This document shows, piece after piece, positions 1-8,370 of a stretch of DNA of 64,000 nt. This DNA is from Beijerinckia indica subsp. indica ATCC 9039 (GTDB lineage: Bacteria; Pseudomonadota; Alphaproteobacteria; Rhizobiales; Beijerinckiaceae). How positions within the stretch are numbered: the first letter of the stretch is position 1; each line of letters opens with the position of its first letter. The DNA is taken from the NCBI RefSeq assembly GCF_000019845.1, contig NC_010581.1, positions 124,001-188,000 of the forward strand. The letters run 5' to 3'. The position numbers and the translations under genes are program-made. Below the pieces are notes generated by a model that was not told the DNA's origin, made no database searches, and worked only from the letters and a program-made list of their open reading frames with translations.

Positions 1-402
1 CCCGTCTTCCGAACACAATTGACATCCCGTATCCCAGTCGATGGTTCCCTTCGCGGCCGCATCGGGGCCGCTTGGGATCGTGTCCTCGTCTACGCAACCG
101 GCGGGGCGGCTTTCGCATCGATTAAACATGGATATATCGGTTCTTCGCTCGTTCCCGGTTCCGCGACCCTTACAAATGATCGAGTCGGTTGGACAGTCGG
201 AGGCGGCGTCGAATATGCCATGACTGACAATTGGTCAGTACGTGTCGATTATCGCTATACGGATTATGGGAACATCTCCGATTTTCCTGGCACTATCACG
301 GTTCCACGCATACATCACGAAACGAATAATCGCGTGCAGGCCGGTTTCAGCTATAAGTTCGATACGTCTCCGCCCACCGTCCCGATCGTCGCTAAATACT
401 GA
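1..402 (+). CDS. Outer-membrane beta-barrel protein, C-terminal part (partial)
   Basis: The reading frame is open from the first base, so the gene starts before the window. The visible 130 or so residues alternate short beta strands with turns (RGRIGAAWDRVLVYATGGAAF, WTVGGGVEYAMTDNWSVRV, YRYTDYG) and end in an amphipathic strand before a short tail after SYKFD. This is the pattern of the Omp25/RopB-type porin-like barrel proteins that are abundant in the outer membrane of Hyphomicrobiales. The role is structural or adhesive by family; no enzymatic motif is seen. The usual terminal Phe is followed here by about a dozen extra residues. The TTG at 19 is not taken as a start because the frame continues upstream. 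Confidence 0.75.
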   Translation, partial: PVFRTQLTSRIPVDGSLRGRIGAAWDRVLVYATGGAAFASIKHGYIGSSLVPGSATLTNDRVGWTVGGGVEYAMTDNWSVRVDYRYTDYGNISDFPGTITVPRIHHETNNRVQAGFSYKFDTSPPTVPIVAKY

Positions 403-722
403 TCACTCCAGCAAATATCTGATATTCAGTATCAAGATCATAAAAATACTCTGTGATCATTCTCGCTCTGGTGATTTGGCTATTCTCGCATCGGGAATCA
501 CGGAGCCCCGATAAGACGCTTTTTTACCCTTGCCCGCATTGAAGCGCGCCTTGCCTCAATACAAGGGGAGTCTCGTCTGCGAGGGCGAGAACGGACCGCT
601 TGCCTCTCGGCTGAAAGAGAGGCAGTGGGGCGGCGTTCCGCCGGACTGCTTGGAAACCACGACTTATCGTGATTTCCAAGAGACTTGGCGACAGTCCGCC
701 CGCCGCATGGGACTCGATCGTG
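403..722. other. Intergenic stretch without a recognisable gene
   Basis: No convincing coding frame. It holds two small inverted repeats: 649-662 with 667-680 (14-bp arms, one mismatch, 4-nt loop) and a weaker one near 600-622. It lies between the end of the barrel gene and the htrA-tail remnant. No insertion-sequence end could be identified here. Confidence 0.5.
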
Positions 723-835
723 TTATCGCCGTTCGTGTAGGGCGACCCAGAAGCTGCGCTGGTCGGGCCAGCGCAGCAAGTCGATCGGCACCGTCCGTTC
801 GATCTTGTCGGCATCGAGCAGACGGATCAGGTCTT
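723..835 (-). pseudogene. Duplicated 3' end of an htrA-like protease gene
   Basis: Read on the minus strand this gives a protein tail ending FWVALHERR and a TAA stop at 723-725. It matches the last 37 or so codons of the intact HtrA-like gene at 3512-4558. The two copies differ mostly at synonymous positions, with a few substitutions (WPDQRS here, RSDQRR in the intact gene). Similarity stops abruptly at 835, where an IS5-type transposase fragment begins. It is therefore a diverged remnant of a paralogous or duplicated htrA cut by a mobile element, not an expressed gene. Confidence 0.8.
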
Positions 836-1245
836 ATCGAGCGCACCAAAGGCGGCCTGAACTCCAAGCTGCATGTCGTCTGTGATGAAACCGGCAGGCC
901 GCGCCGCATGGTGCTGACCGAAGGCCAGATGAGTGATCACAAGGGCGCTGGGCTGCTGATCGAGACGCTACCATCGGCCAAGACCCTCATCGGCGACAGA
1001 GGTTACGATAGCAACTGGTTCGGGCAAGCTCTCGAGGCCAAAGGTATCCTACCTGCATTCCTTCAACGAGAAGATGCCGCTACCCTATGACAAGGATCTC
1101 TACCGCTCCCGCCACAAAATTGAGAACCTCCCCGCCAGGCTCAAGGACTGGAGACGCATCGCCACACGCTACCGACCGATGCGCCTATACCTTCTTCTCA
1201 GCAATCTGCATCGCTGCTCGCCTCGCCTTCTTCCTCAATCAATGA
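836..1245 (+). pseudogene. IS5-family transposase remnant
   Basis: Frame 2 from 836 encodes RTKGGLNSKLHVVCDETGRP followed by GDRGYDSNWF, the central DDE region of IS5-family transposases. The sequence continues in another frame near 1050 (PLPYDKDLYRSRHKIEN, RLKDWRRIATRY) and in a third frame from about 1175 (AICIAARLAFFLNQ, stop 1243-1245). At least two frameshifts are present and the N-terminal half is missing, so no active transposase can be made. The left boundary coincides with the end of the htrA-tail duplication. The right end lies within a few bases of the chemotaxis gene stop codon. Confidence 0.8.
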
Positions 1246-1256
1246 GCCCTGAGCCT
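836..1256 (+). mobile_element. Remnant of an IS5-type insertion sequence, left end lost
   Basis: Extent inferred from the transposase remnant plus the few bases after its stop. A right terminal repeat should lie around 1240-1260, but no matching left repeat could be found, which fits a truncated element. No target-site duplication can be assigned because the left junction is with a foreign htrA fragment. Confidence 0.5.
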
Positions 1257-3021
1257 AGCCGTTGGATACAGCGCGCAGGGCCGGCTCCCGAAACGTTTGG
1301 AAGACATCCGGAGCGCCTTTTTGAAGCGCGAAGGGCATCGCATCGCCGTTTCGCCGAGGATTGTCGCAAAGCGCGCCGATTTGGAATTGACCGACGAGAT
1401 TGGAAAGCTGCCGTGTCTCCTGTGACAAGGCATGGCTTGCCGCCGTCGATTCCTCGACCATGGCCGCATTCTGCTGGGTTACCTGATCCATCTGGTTGAT
1501 GGCCGTATTGACCTGTTCAAGTCCAACCGCCTGCTCCTTCGTGCCTTCGGCGATGGCGTTAACGAGATGGTTGATCTCGCCGACCTGCCGCATGATGTTC
1601 TCGAGCGTCCCGCCGGTTTCGGCAACCAGCTTCACGCCATGATCGACTTCTGATGTCGAGGCCATGATGAGGCTCTTGATTTCCTTCGCCGCTTCCGCCG
1701 AGCGCTGCGCCAAGGCGCGGACCTCCAAGGCGACGACCGCGAAACCGCGGCCAGCATCCCCCGCCCGCGCGGCCTCGACGCCGGCATTGAGGGCGAGCAG
1801 ATTGGTCTGGAAGGCGATCTCATCGATAACGCCGATGATCTGATTGATCTGTTGAGCCGATTTGGCAATGCCGTCCATGGCCTCGACGGTTCGACGCACC
1901 ACTAAGCCGTTCTTCTTGGCATCCTCGTTGGCGGCAACCACGATCTGGCGCGCGTGGAGGGCTCCTTCTGCCGCTTTTTTGACAGTGGCGGTGATCTGAT
2001 CAAGCGCGGCGGCGGTCTCTTCGAGGCTTGCCGCTTGTTGTTCCGTGCGTCGCGACAGATCGTCGGCGGCTGTCGAGATCTCCTGCGTTCCCGACTGTAT
2101 CGTCTGGGTGCTGTCCGTGATCTGCAGCATCGTCGACAGGAGTTTCTCGAGCGAAAGATTGAAGTCCGAGCGAAGTTTCTCGAAAGCCGGGATGAACGCT
2201 TTCTCAATTCTATAGCTAAGATTGTTGTCGGCCAATTGCGCCAAGCCGAGGCCAATCTCGTTGACGGCGCGAACACGCTCAGTGACGTCGGTCGCAAATT
2301 TGGTGATCTGCACGACTTTGCCGTTCTGATCGAAGATCGGGTTGTAGGAGGCTTGTATCCAGACTTCCTTTCCACCTTTGCCGATACGCTTGAACTCGGC
2401 GGCAATGTATTCGCCGCGATTCAATTTCTTCCAGAAATCCTGGTATTCTTGCGATCGCGCATAGGCGGGCTCGACGAACAGGCTGTGATGGCGACCCTGG
2501 ATCTCCTCGATGCGGTACCCGAGTGTCTTCAGGAAATTCTCATTGGCGGTGATGACGTCACCGGCCGGAGTGAAATCGATCATCGCCTGAACGCGCGAGA
2601 TTGCATTGATCTTGCTTTCATATTCCGCGTTCCTGAGCTTTTCGCCAGTGATATCCGTCGCCACTTTGACGATCTTCATGACGCGCCCGTTTGCATTGAT
2701 CACCGGATTGTAAGACGCCTGAATCCAGACCTCCTTTCCGCCTTTGCCGATGCGTTTATACTCGCGCGCATCGAATTCCCCGCGGCTCAACTTGGCCCAG
2801 AATTCTTGATAGTCCGGGCTGCGAACAAAGGCCGGCTCGATGAAAAGGCTGTGGTGTCGTCCCTGGATCTCGGACAGGTCATAGCCCATCAGGTCGCAAA
2901 AGTTTTCATTGGCTGAAAGGATTGTTCCGCTCGGGTCGAACTCGATGATGGCGAGTGACCTGCTAAGGGCCGCAAGCACCGCTCCAGCCTGCGACCGTGA
3001 TGGGACAGAAAATCCAAACAT
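1255..3021 (-). CDS. Methyl-accepting chemotaxis protein with two PAS domains, no membrane segment
   Basis: 588 residues from the ATG at 3019-3021, preferred over the upstream in-frame start at 3087 because GGAG lies 7 nt before it. Two near-identical PAS/PAC modules (about residues 18-125 and 140-250, both containing GRHHSLF and [15 protein letters not shown]) precede a short HAMP-like stretch and an MCP signalling domain with the [20 protein letters not shown] hairpin tip. No hydrophobic helix is present, so it should act in the cytosol and signal to CheA/CheW, probably sensing redox or a small ligand through PAS. The C-terminus is short: only about 40 residues follow QFQIG, and the stop codon sits at the edge of an IS remnant, suggesting the original tail was lost. 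Confidence 0.9.
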   Translation of the reverse strand: MFGFSVPSRSQAGAVLAALSRSLAIIEFDPSGTILSANENFCDLMGYDLSEIQGRHHSLFIEPAFVRSPDYQEFWAKLSRGEFDAREYKRIGKGGKEVWIQASYNPVINANGRVMKIVKVATDITGEKLRNAEYESKINAISRVQAMIDFTPAGDVITANENFLKTLGYRIEEIQGRHHSLFVEPAYARSQEYQDFWKKLNRGEYIAAEFKRIGKGGKEVWIQASYNPIFDQNGKVVQITKFATDVTERVRAVNEIGLGLAQLADNNLSYRIEKAFIPAFEKLRSDFNLSLEKLLSTMLQITDSTQTIQSGTQEISTAADDLSRRTEQQAASLEETAAALDQITATVKKAAEGALHARQIVVAANEDAKKNGLVVRRTVEAMDGIAKSAQQINQIIGVIDEIAFQTNLLALNAGVEAARAGDAGRGFAVVALEVRALAQRSAEAAKEIKSLIMASTSEVDHGVKLVAETGGTLENIMRQVGEINHLVNAIAEGTKEQAVGLEQVNTAINQMDQVTQQNAAMVEESTAASHALSQETRQLSNLVGQFQIGALCDNPRRNGDAMPFALQKGAPDVFQTFREPALRAVSNG

Positions 3022-3511
3022 AAAGGCACTCCAGATCAGTGTGCAAGTCAGAGGTGCGCGCGTTGATTTTGAAATGCGCCCAGCCAAAGAATGAATATTG
3101 GTCTGCGCAAATCTAAAATCACGGCGTTTTCTTGATGATTATCGTCGATTTCGGTGGTCGGAAACGTGTTAAGACATAATGTTTTAGAAGGGCAGTTAGG
3201 GTCTTGTAACGAGGTTATAAAATGATGGTTTATTATAAACTCGTTATAAGTTATATTTTTATTCAAATTAACACTTATTGTTAAGTGTATATTTGTGCGT
3301 TAATCCCTTTCTAGGGTAGTTGTCTTGAAGATATACTTGGCAAATGTAATGCCAGAGCTTTTCGGATGCCGCTCAGCGCGTCCTTCAGGAAGAGGGCCTG
3401 ATGATCATCAGGCCCTCAATGTTCGGGTCCTGCCTCGTGATCCATTTGTGCTCAATGAATGGGCAGAATCGCGACCAAGATTGTCATCAACCATTCTCGG
3501 TCGCGATGCTT
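3022..3511. other. AT-rich intergenic region with palindromes
   Basis: Between the starts of the chemotaxis gene (minus) and the stop of the HtrA-like gene (minus). About 3090-3330 is clearly poorer in GC than its surroundings, as expected for the chemotaxis promoter region. Downstream of the htrA stop are two symmetrical elements: a 26-bp palindrome at 3392-3417 and a 9-bp inverted repeat at 3468-3476 / 3499-3507. No convincing coding frame is seen. Confidence 0.5.
3392..3417 (-). terminator. 26-bp perfect palindrome downstream of the HtrA-like gene
   Basis: Bases 3392-3417 are fully self-complementary (arms GAGGGCCTGATGA / TCATCAGGCCCTC). It lies about 95 bp past the htrA stop, so a terminator or RNA-end hairpin is plausible, but no T-run follows on the minus strand. 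A protein-binding palindrome is the alternative. Confidence 0.4.
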
Positions 3512-4558
3512 TTATCGTCTCTCGTGCAGGGCGACCCAGAAGCGGCGCTGGTCGGAGCGGCGCAGCAAATCGATCGGCACCGTCCGTTCGATCTTGTCGG
3601 CATCGAGCAGACGGATCAGATCTTCCGCGCCGGTGACCGCCTGCCCATCGAGGGCGAGCAGGATGTCGCCCGTCAGCAAACCCGCATGATCGGCCGGACT
3701 GTTGGGTTCGACCGCGCTGACCATGGCGCCGCTCTTTTGCGTCAAGCCGAGACGCAAGGCGATCCGACGCGGCAGGGGGATCGTGGTCGCGCCTATGCCG
3801 AGATGAGCGCGACGCACCTTGCCATGCCGCACCAATTCGCCGAGCACGAAACGCGCTGTATTGGCGGCGACGGCAAAGCAAATGCCCTGGGCGCCGGCGA
3901 TGATTGCCGTATTGATGCCGATCACTTCCCCGCGCGAGGACACGAGCGGTCCGCCGGAATTCCCCGGATTGAGCGAGGCATCCGTCTGGATGATGTCATC
4001 GATCAGACGCCCGCCTCGCGCCGGCAGCGAGCGGCCCAGCGCGGAGATGACGCCCGCCGTGACGCTCGTGTCGAAGCCGAGCGGATTGCCGATGGCGATC
4101 GCGATCTCACCGGGCTTCAGTCTCTTGGAATCGCCGAGTTTCGCAGCCGGCAGATGCGTGTCTTCATCGATGCGCACCAAGGCAAGATCGGTATCCGGGT
4201 CATCGCCGAGTATCCGCCCCGACAGGCGCCGCCCGTCGAGCAAAGTGACCTCGGTGCGCCGGGCGCCCTGCACGACATGGCTATTGGTGAGCAGCAAGCC
4301 GTCCGGCGAGACGATCACGCCCGAGCCCGAGCCGGCATGACGCCCTTGGGCGTTGCGGATATCGAGCTTGACGACGCTTGGCGCAAGATTTTCGACGACC
4401 TTGGTGACGCTGCGCGAATAGGCATCGAGTAGCAGAAAATCGTCGTTTTCGGTTTCGTCCGTCTCGCGTGGCGCCGTGAATGCGGCGGTGAGAGGCTGTG
4501 TTTCAGGGGTTTCTGAATCGGGTTCGTTCAAGATAGGGGTGAAAACAGTATCGAACAT
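3512..4558 (-). CDS. HtrA/DegP-like trypsin-type serine protease with one PDZ domain
   Basis: 348 residues, family S1C. The catalytic triad is visible: His94 in TNSHVV, Asp124 in PDTDLALV, Ser201 in GNSGGP. A PDZ domain follows (about 250-340, GLLTGDILLALDG). There is no signal peptide or membrane helix at the N-terminus, which is acidic and disordered-looking, so this copy may act in the cytoplasm, unlike DegP. It would degrade or refold damaged proteins. The last 37 codons exist a second time at 723-835. Divergently placed from the cytochrome pair. Confidence 0.9.
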   Translation of the reverse strand: MFDTVFTPILNEPDSETPETQPLTAAFTAPRETDETENDDFLLLDAYSRSVTKVVENLAPSVVKLDIRNAQGRHAGSGSGVIVSPDGLLLTNSHVVQGARRTEVTLLDGRRLSGRILGDDPDTDLALVRIDEDTHLPAAKLGDSKRLKPGEIAIAIGNPLGFDTSVTAGVISALGRSLPARGGRLIDDIIQTDASLNPGNSGGPLVSSRGEVIGINTAIIAGAQGICFAVAANTARFVLGELVRHGKVRRAHLGIGATTIPLPRRIALRLGLTQKSGAMVSAVEPNSPADHAGLLTGDILLALDGQAVTGAEDLIRLLDADKIERTVPIDLLRRSDQRRFWVALHERR

Positions 4559-4939
4559 CCTTTTAGTCCCTGGGCGGACTGGCTTTCGCCAATCGACGCC
4601 CGTTTGAGAATTGCGCGGCTGTTACCGCGCTCTGGTTGTAGGACATATGGGAAAGCCTCGCCGGGCTGATAAGGGCCGGAGCTGGCTAGAGCATCAGATT
4701 GGTCCCAAATGGCTCCCACTTTTGGGACCAATCTGATGCGCTTTTAGTAAAATAGAGCTCGGGCGCCGCTATCGATCTTCTATGGGGGTAAGCCGCTGGC
4801 CAAACACGTCCACTCCAGCAAATGTGATGGAACGATCCATGGAGACGGCAGCGGCCAGCTTGTTCCTGGCGGGAATTGGTTTTATCGCTTGGGAGAGGGT
4901 TCTGGCAAAGCCGGACAGGCTGGAAAGCGGAGGTCGATG
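4559..4939. other. Divergent intergenic region
   Basis: Separates the minus-strand HtrA-like gene from the plus-strand cytochrome c gene. It holds one strong inverted repeat (4691-4739, listed separately). No coding frame with a ribosome-binding site other than the cytochrome start at 4940 is seen. Confidence 0.5.
4691..4739. repeat. 19-bp perfect inverted repeat (intergenic hairpin)
   Basis: Arms 4691-4709 and 4721-4739 are exact reverse complements around an 11-nt loop. The inner part (GGTCCCAAA ... TTTGGGACC) resembles the cores of the hairpins at 45061-45095 and 50685-50740, suggesting a dispersed intergenic palindrome family. Confidence 0.7.
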
Positions 4940-5374
4940 ATGCGCAAGAAACTTCTCCTTGGCACCTTATTTCTGATGTCCGCTACCAGCCTTCTTGCTG
5001 CCAATGATCCCATTGCCCAGCGCAAGGATATTTTGAAGGAGATCGGCGAGGTGACAAAGCCCGTCGTTGGCATGTTGAAGGGCGAGGTGCCATTCGATCG
5101 CGCCAAAGTCGATGCGGCACTGACCGCCTATGCCGACGGCATTCCGAAATTGCCCAGCCTCTTCCCGGATGATTCCAAGACCGGGGGCAAGACCGAAGCC
5201 AAGGCGCGGATCTGGGACGAGAAGCCGAAATTCGAGGCTCTGTTCAAGAAATTCGGTGAGGATGTCAAAACCACACAAGGCACGATCACCGATGTTGCCA
5301 GCCTGAAAGCCAATTTCCCCAAAGTGTTGGGGGACTGCAAAAGCTGCCACGACGATTATCGCGAGAAACATTGA
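4940..5374 (+). CDS. Cytochrome c556-type (cytochrome c' family) periplasmic protein
   Basis: 144 residues. GGAGG at 4929-4933 is 6 nt before the ATG at 4940; an adjacent ATG at 4937 is also possible. An N-terminal signal peptide (KKLLLGTLFLMSATSLLAA) exports it. The four-helix-bundle cytochrome c' signature is the single heme motif CKSCH close to the C-terminus. It should carry one c-type heme and shuttle electrons or bind gas ligands in the periplasm. The next gene encodes a cytochrome b561, a common pairing in which the b561 passes quinol electrons to the c-type cytochrome. Confidence 0.88.
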   Translation: MRKKLLLGTLFLMSATSLLAANDPIAQRKDILKEIGEVTKPVVGMLKGEVPFDRAKVDAALTAYADGIPKLPSLFPDDSKTGGKTEAKARIWDEKPKFEALFKKFGEDVKTTQGTITDVASLKANFPKVLGDCKSCHDDYREKH

Positions 5375-5388
5375 GCGGGCTTTTCATC

Positions 5389-6096
5389 ATGCGGGATGGC
5401 CGGCATGGTGCGAAAGGCACTGTCGAAGCCTGGGATCTGCCCACGCGCCTGTTCAAATGGATGCTGGTTCTGCTCGTCGCCATGGCCTGGCTCAGTGACA
5501 AATATGGCGTGGCCACGCCCGAATGGCACAAATGGAATGGCTATACGATCCTGGTGTTGATCGTGTTTCGCCTGTTGTGGGGTTTCTTTGGCGGCGTGAC
5601 CGCGCGTTTTTCCAGCTTCTTTCCAACGCCGCAGCGGATTTTTGGCTATTGCGGCGCGCTGGTGCAAGGGCGGAAGCTTCCTTATCTCGGCCATAATCCG
5701 CTCGGTGCCTGCATGGTGCTTTTGCTCCTGGCCGCTGTCTTTTGCCAGGCCGTGCTTGGCCTTTATTCGGCTGATCCCGATCGTCTCGTGATAGAGGGAC
5801 CGCTTAGCGGCACGTTGTCGGACGCCTCAGTCGATGAGGCTTCGCATGTCCATCGGCTTGGATTTGATTTTCTCTTGATCTTGATCGGCCTGCACGTCCT
5901 GGCCAATCTCGCCTATGATCTGATCGGCAAGGAAGGCATGATCCGCGCGATGGTGGTGGGACGCAAACCTGCGGCTCTCTATGCGGATATGCCGCGATCG
6001 GCGCCGGGCTCGCTTTGGCTCGCCTTCACCTGTCTGATCGCCGCGGTGATTCTTGTCTTTGGCGGCATTTTTCTACTCGGCGGGCGCTCCCTTTGA
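5389..6096 (+). CDS. Cytochrome b561-family membrane protein
   Basis: 235 residues from ATG 5389; a TTG at 5371 overlapping the previous stop is the alternative start. Four or five hydrophobic helices and the family signatures WDLPTRLF, HNPLG and a late HVHRL...LHVL helix place it with the b561/Ni-Fe-hydrogenase b-type cytochromes. It would move electrons between membrane quinol and the c556 encoded just upstream. The first-helix heme ligand, usually His after RLF, is Lys23 here; His47, His153/155 and His169 remain. The 3' end overlaps the convergent glycosyltransferase gene by 24 bp. Confidence 0.85.
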   Translation: MRDGRHGAKGTVEAWDLPTRLFKWMLVLLVAMAWLSDKYGVATPEWHKWNGYTILVLIVFRLLWGFFGGVTARFSSFFPTPQRIFGYCGALVQGRKLPYLGHNPLGACMVLLLLAAVFCQAVLGLYSADPDRLVIEGPLSGTLSDASVDEASHVHRLGFDFLLILIGLHVLANLAYDLIGKEGMIRAMVVGRKPAALYADMPRSAPGSLWLAFTCLIAAVILVFGGIFLLGGRSL

Positions 6097-7155
6097 AGCC
6101 TTTTTGCGGAGATTTGGTCGCGCCACCGGCCGGGCGATCGGTGCCGTGCCGCGGTGGTCGTAGACTGCGGCTATATTGTCGAGGAACTGACGGGCGCTAT
6201 TGGCCCAGGTAAAGGTCAGGGCATGGGTGCGCGCCCTTTCGCGCGGGATGGTGAGCGCCTCGATGCAGGCGGTGCGCAGGTCGAAGTCGAGCACGCCGGC
6301 CCCGCTGGTCCCGATCGTGTCCAGAGGACCTTGAACCGGCAAAGCCGCGACCGGGCAGCCGCAGGCGAGTGCTTCCAGGACGACCATGCCGAATGTGTCG
6401 GTCCGGCTCGGAAACACGAAGACATCGGCGGCGGCATAATAACGCGCGAGTTCATCGCTCGGCATGGCGCCAAGAAAATGCGCCCGGGGATGGGCCTGTT
6501 GCAGCGCGGCTCTGGCGGGACCATCGCCGATGACGAGTTTCGAGCCCGGCAAATCGAGACCCAGAAAACTCGAGAGATTTTTTTCCGGCGCCAGACGGCC
6601 CGCATAAAGAAAGATCGGACGTGGAAGCGAGAGCGGCACCGCTCGATCGGGATGGAAGCGTTGATGATCGACCCCGCGAGACCAGATCCGGGGCCGATTG
6701 AATCCGCGCTGCTCGAGTTCCCTGGCGAGGCTCGGCGTTGCGACCATGAGCCCATTGCCGGCATTGTGAAAACGCCGCAGGACACCGTAGCTCACCCATT
6801 CCGGAATCGGGACGCGCTCCCGGATATATTCGGGAAAGCGCGTGTGAAAGCTTGTCGTGAACGGGTGGCCGGTTTCCAGACAATAACGGCGCACGGCAAA
6901 GCCGATCGGCCCCTCGGTCGCGATATGAATGTGATCGAAACCTTGGCCGTCCAGCCGCTTTTTAATGCTCCGCCAGCCGACCAGGGCGAGCCGAATCTCC
7001 CGATAGGTCGGCAAGGGAAGGGTGGCATAGCCTTGCGGACTCAGGAAATCGACTTCGACACCTTGCTCGTTCAAGGCTTTGGAGAGACTTTCCAGGGAGC
7101 GCACCACGCCATTGACTTGCGGCTGCCAGGCATCGGTGGCGATCAGAATCCGCAT
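6073..7155 (-). CDS. GT4-family glycosyltransferase (GT-B fold)
   Basis: 360 residues from the ATG at 7153-7155; the frame extends upstream but MRILIATDAWQPQVNGVV is the typical GT4 N-terminus. The C-terminal donor-binding half has FLYAGRLAPEKN and TFGMVVLEALACGCPVAA with the EX7E-type pattern. Similar proteins are annotated as mannosyl- or glucosyl-lipid transferases; the substrate here is unknown. The start follows the stop of the upstream phosphoesterase by one base (TAA-A-ATG), so the two are translationally coupled and probably act on one lipid pathway. Confidence 0.87.
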   Translation of the reverse strand: MRILIATDAWQPQVNGVVRSLESLSKALNEQGVEVDFLSPQGYATLPLPTYREIRLALVGWRSIKKRLDGQGFDHIHIATEGPIGFAVRRYCLETGHPFTTSFHTRFPEYIRERVPIPEWVSYGVLRRFHNAGNGLMVATPSLARELEQRGFNRPRIWSRGVDHQRFHPDRAVPLSLPRPIFLYAGRLAPEKNLSSFLGLDLPGSKLVIGDGPARAALQQAHPRAHFLGAMPSDELARYYAAADVFVFPSRTDTFGMVVLEALACGCPVAALPVQGPLDTIGTSGAGVLDFDLRTACIEALTIPRERARTHALTFTWANSARQFLDNIAAVYDHRGTAPIARPVARPNLRKKASKGAPAE

Positions 7156-7156
7156 T

Positions 7157-7969
7157 TTAGGCCGCGGCTCTCTGCGCCGCCGGAAGATTGGCCTGTCGGG
7201 CCAGACGTTCGCTGGCCGTGGCTTGCCAGCGCAGGATCTCGAGCCGCCCATCGGCATGTTCGGCGATCGCGGTGCAGGATTCGACGAAATCACCCGTATT
7301 GATATAGGTCACGCCGTCGATTTCGCGGATGGTGGCGTGATGAATATGGCCGCAGACGACGCCATCGGCCCCGTGTTTGCGCGCTTCCTCGGTCAATGTC
7401 ATTTCGAACGCGCCGATGAAATTCACGGCATCCTTGACCTTCAGCTTCGCCCAGGCGGAAAACGACCAGTAAGTGAAACCAAGCGCCCGGCGCGCTTTAT
7501 TGAACCATGTATTAGACCAGAGCGCGACGTCATAGGCCCAATCGCCGAGCCAGGCCAGCCAACGGGCGTGCTGGACGACAATATCGAACTGGTCTCCATG
7601 GATGACGAGCAGGCGCTTGCCATCCGCCGTCTCATGGAAAGCATGATCGACGATGTCCACGCCGCCGAAGGTCATGCCGATATAGTCGCGGGCGAATTCG
7701 TCGTGATTGCCGGGCACATAGACGACGCGGGTTCCCTTGCGGACTTTGCGCAAGAGCTTTTGCACGACGTCATTGTGCATTTGCGGCCAATACCAGCCGC
7801 TTTTCAAACGCCAGCCGTCGATGATGTCACCGACCAGATAGATCGTATCCGCGTCGTGATATTTCAAGAAATCGACGAGCAGTTCCGCCTGACAGCCGCG
7901 AGTGCCGAGATGCACGTCGGAGAGGAACAAAGTGCGGTAATGGGTGGAGGACTCTAAGATCGTATCCAC
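7157..7969 (-). CDS. LpxH-like metallophosphoesterase (UDP-2,3-diacylglucosamine diphosphatase family)
   Basis: 270 residues from a GTG at 7967-7969 with AGGA 6 nt upstream; an ATG at 8038 is in frame but adds a poor 23-residue leader. Calcineurin-like metal motifs are all present: DVHLG, GDIID, GNHD, HGDQFD and GHIHHA. Family members cleave pyrophosphate linkages in nucleotide-activated lipids on the inner membrane surface. Many alphaproteobacteria use LpxI for lipid A, so the real substrate may be another lipid; the coupled GT4 gene supports a glycolipid route. Confidence 0.85.
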   Translation of the reverse strand: MDTILESSTHYRTLFLSDVHLGTRGCQAELLVDFLKYHDADTIYLVGDIIDGWRLKSGWYWPQMHNDVVQKLLRKVRKGTRVVYVPGNHDEFARDYIGMTFGGVDIVDHAFHETADGKRLLVIHGDQFDIVVQHARWLAWLGDWAYDVALWSNTWFNKARRALGFTYWSFSAWAKLKVKDAVNFIGAFEMTLTEEARKHGADGVVCGHIHHATIREIDGVTYINTGDFVESCTAIAEHADGRLEILRWQATASERLARQANLPAAQRAAA

Positions 7970-8370
7970 GCTGTTTCCTGACTCTCGAGCGGCAAGGCCT
8001 TGAAAACCCATTCTGCACGCCATAAAGCACGCTCGCATGGCGTTGCGATGACGATCGGTCGCAATAACGGTAAAGCCTTGGGCATAATGTTTACCGTTCC
8101 GCTTGGTTTCAGGAGCAAAACTTTTTTCATCGACCCATCATCAACGGCCCTAAATAGTCCCACGCCGATCGTCGTTCTGTCGAGCCATTATCGAGAATCA
8201 CGGATTCTCGATCCGTCACTTTTTAAAGCGTATCCACTTGTCCTCGTCGAAGCGCGAGGAGTCGCGCTTCGACGAGGGTGGATACTATGCGGAAGCAGGA
8301 TGTTTTCGTTCGATATTCCAAACAAAATCGGTTAGTCTTTCAGCCCATGGCAGGGTGAAGGGCACGTGGC
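7970..8370. other. Divergent regulatory region with two hairpins
   Basis: Lies between the phosphoesterase (minus) and the XRE-cupin regulator (plus). No gene is seen. It holds two adjacent symmetrical elements, 8190-8212 and 8230-8285, listed separately. Confidence 0.5.
8190..8285. repeat. Two adjacent strong inverted repeats
   Basis: The first is 8190-8199 / 8203-8212 with a 3-nt loop. The second has an inner 16-bp perfect stem (8242-8257 / 8262-8277, 4-nt loop) and an outer 8-bp stem (8230-8237 / 8278-8285) separated by a 4-nt bulge. They could be RNA hairpins, operators for the downstream XRE regulator, or copies of a mobile intergenic palindrome. Confidence 0.65.
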
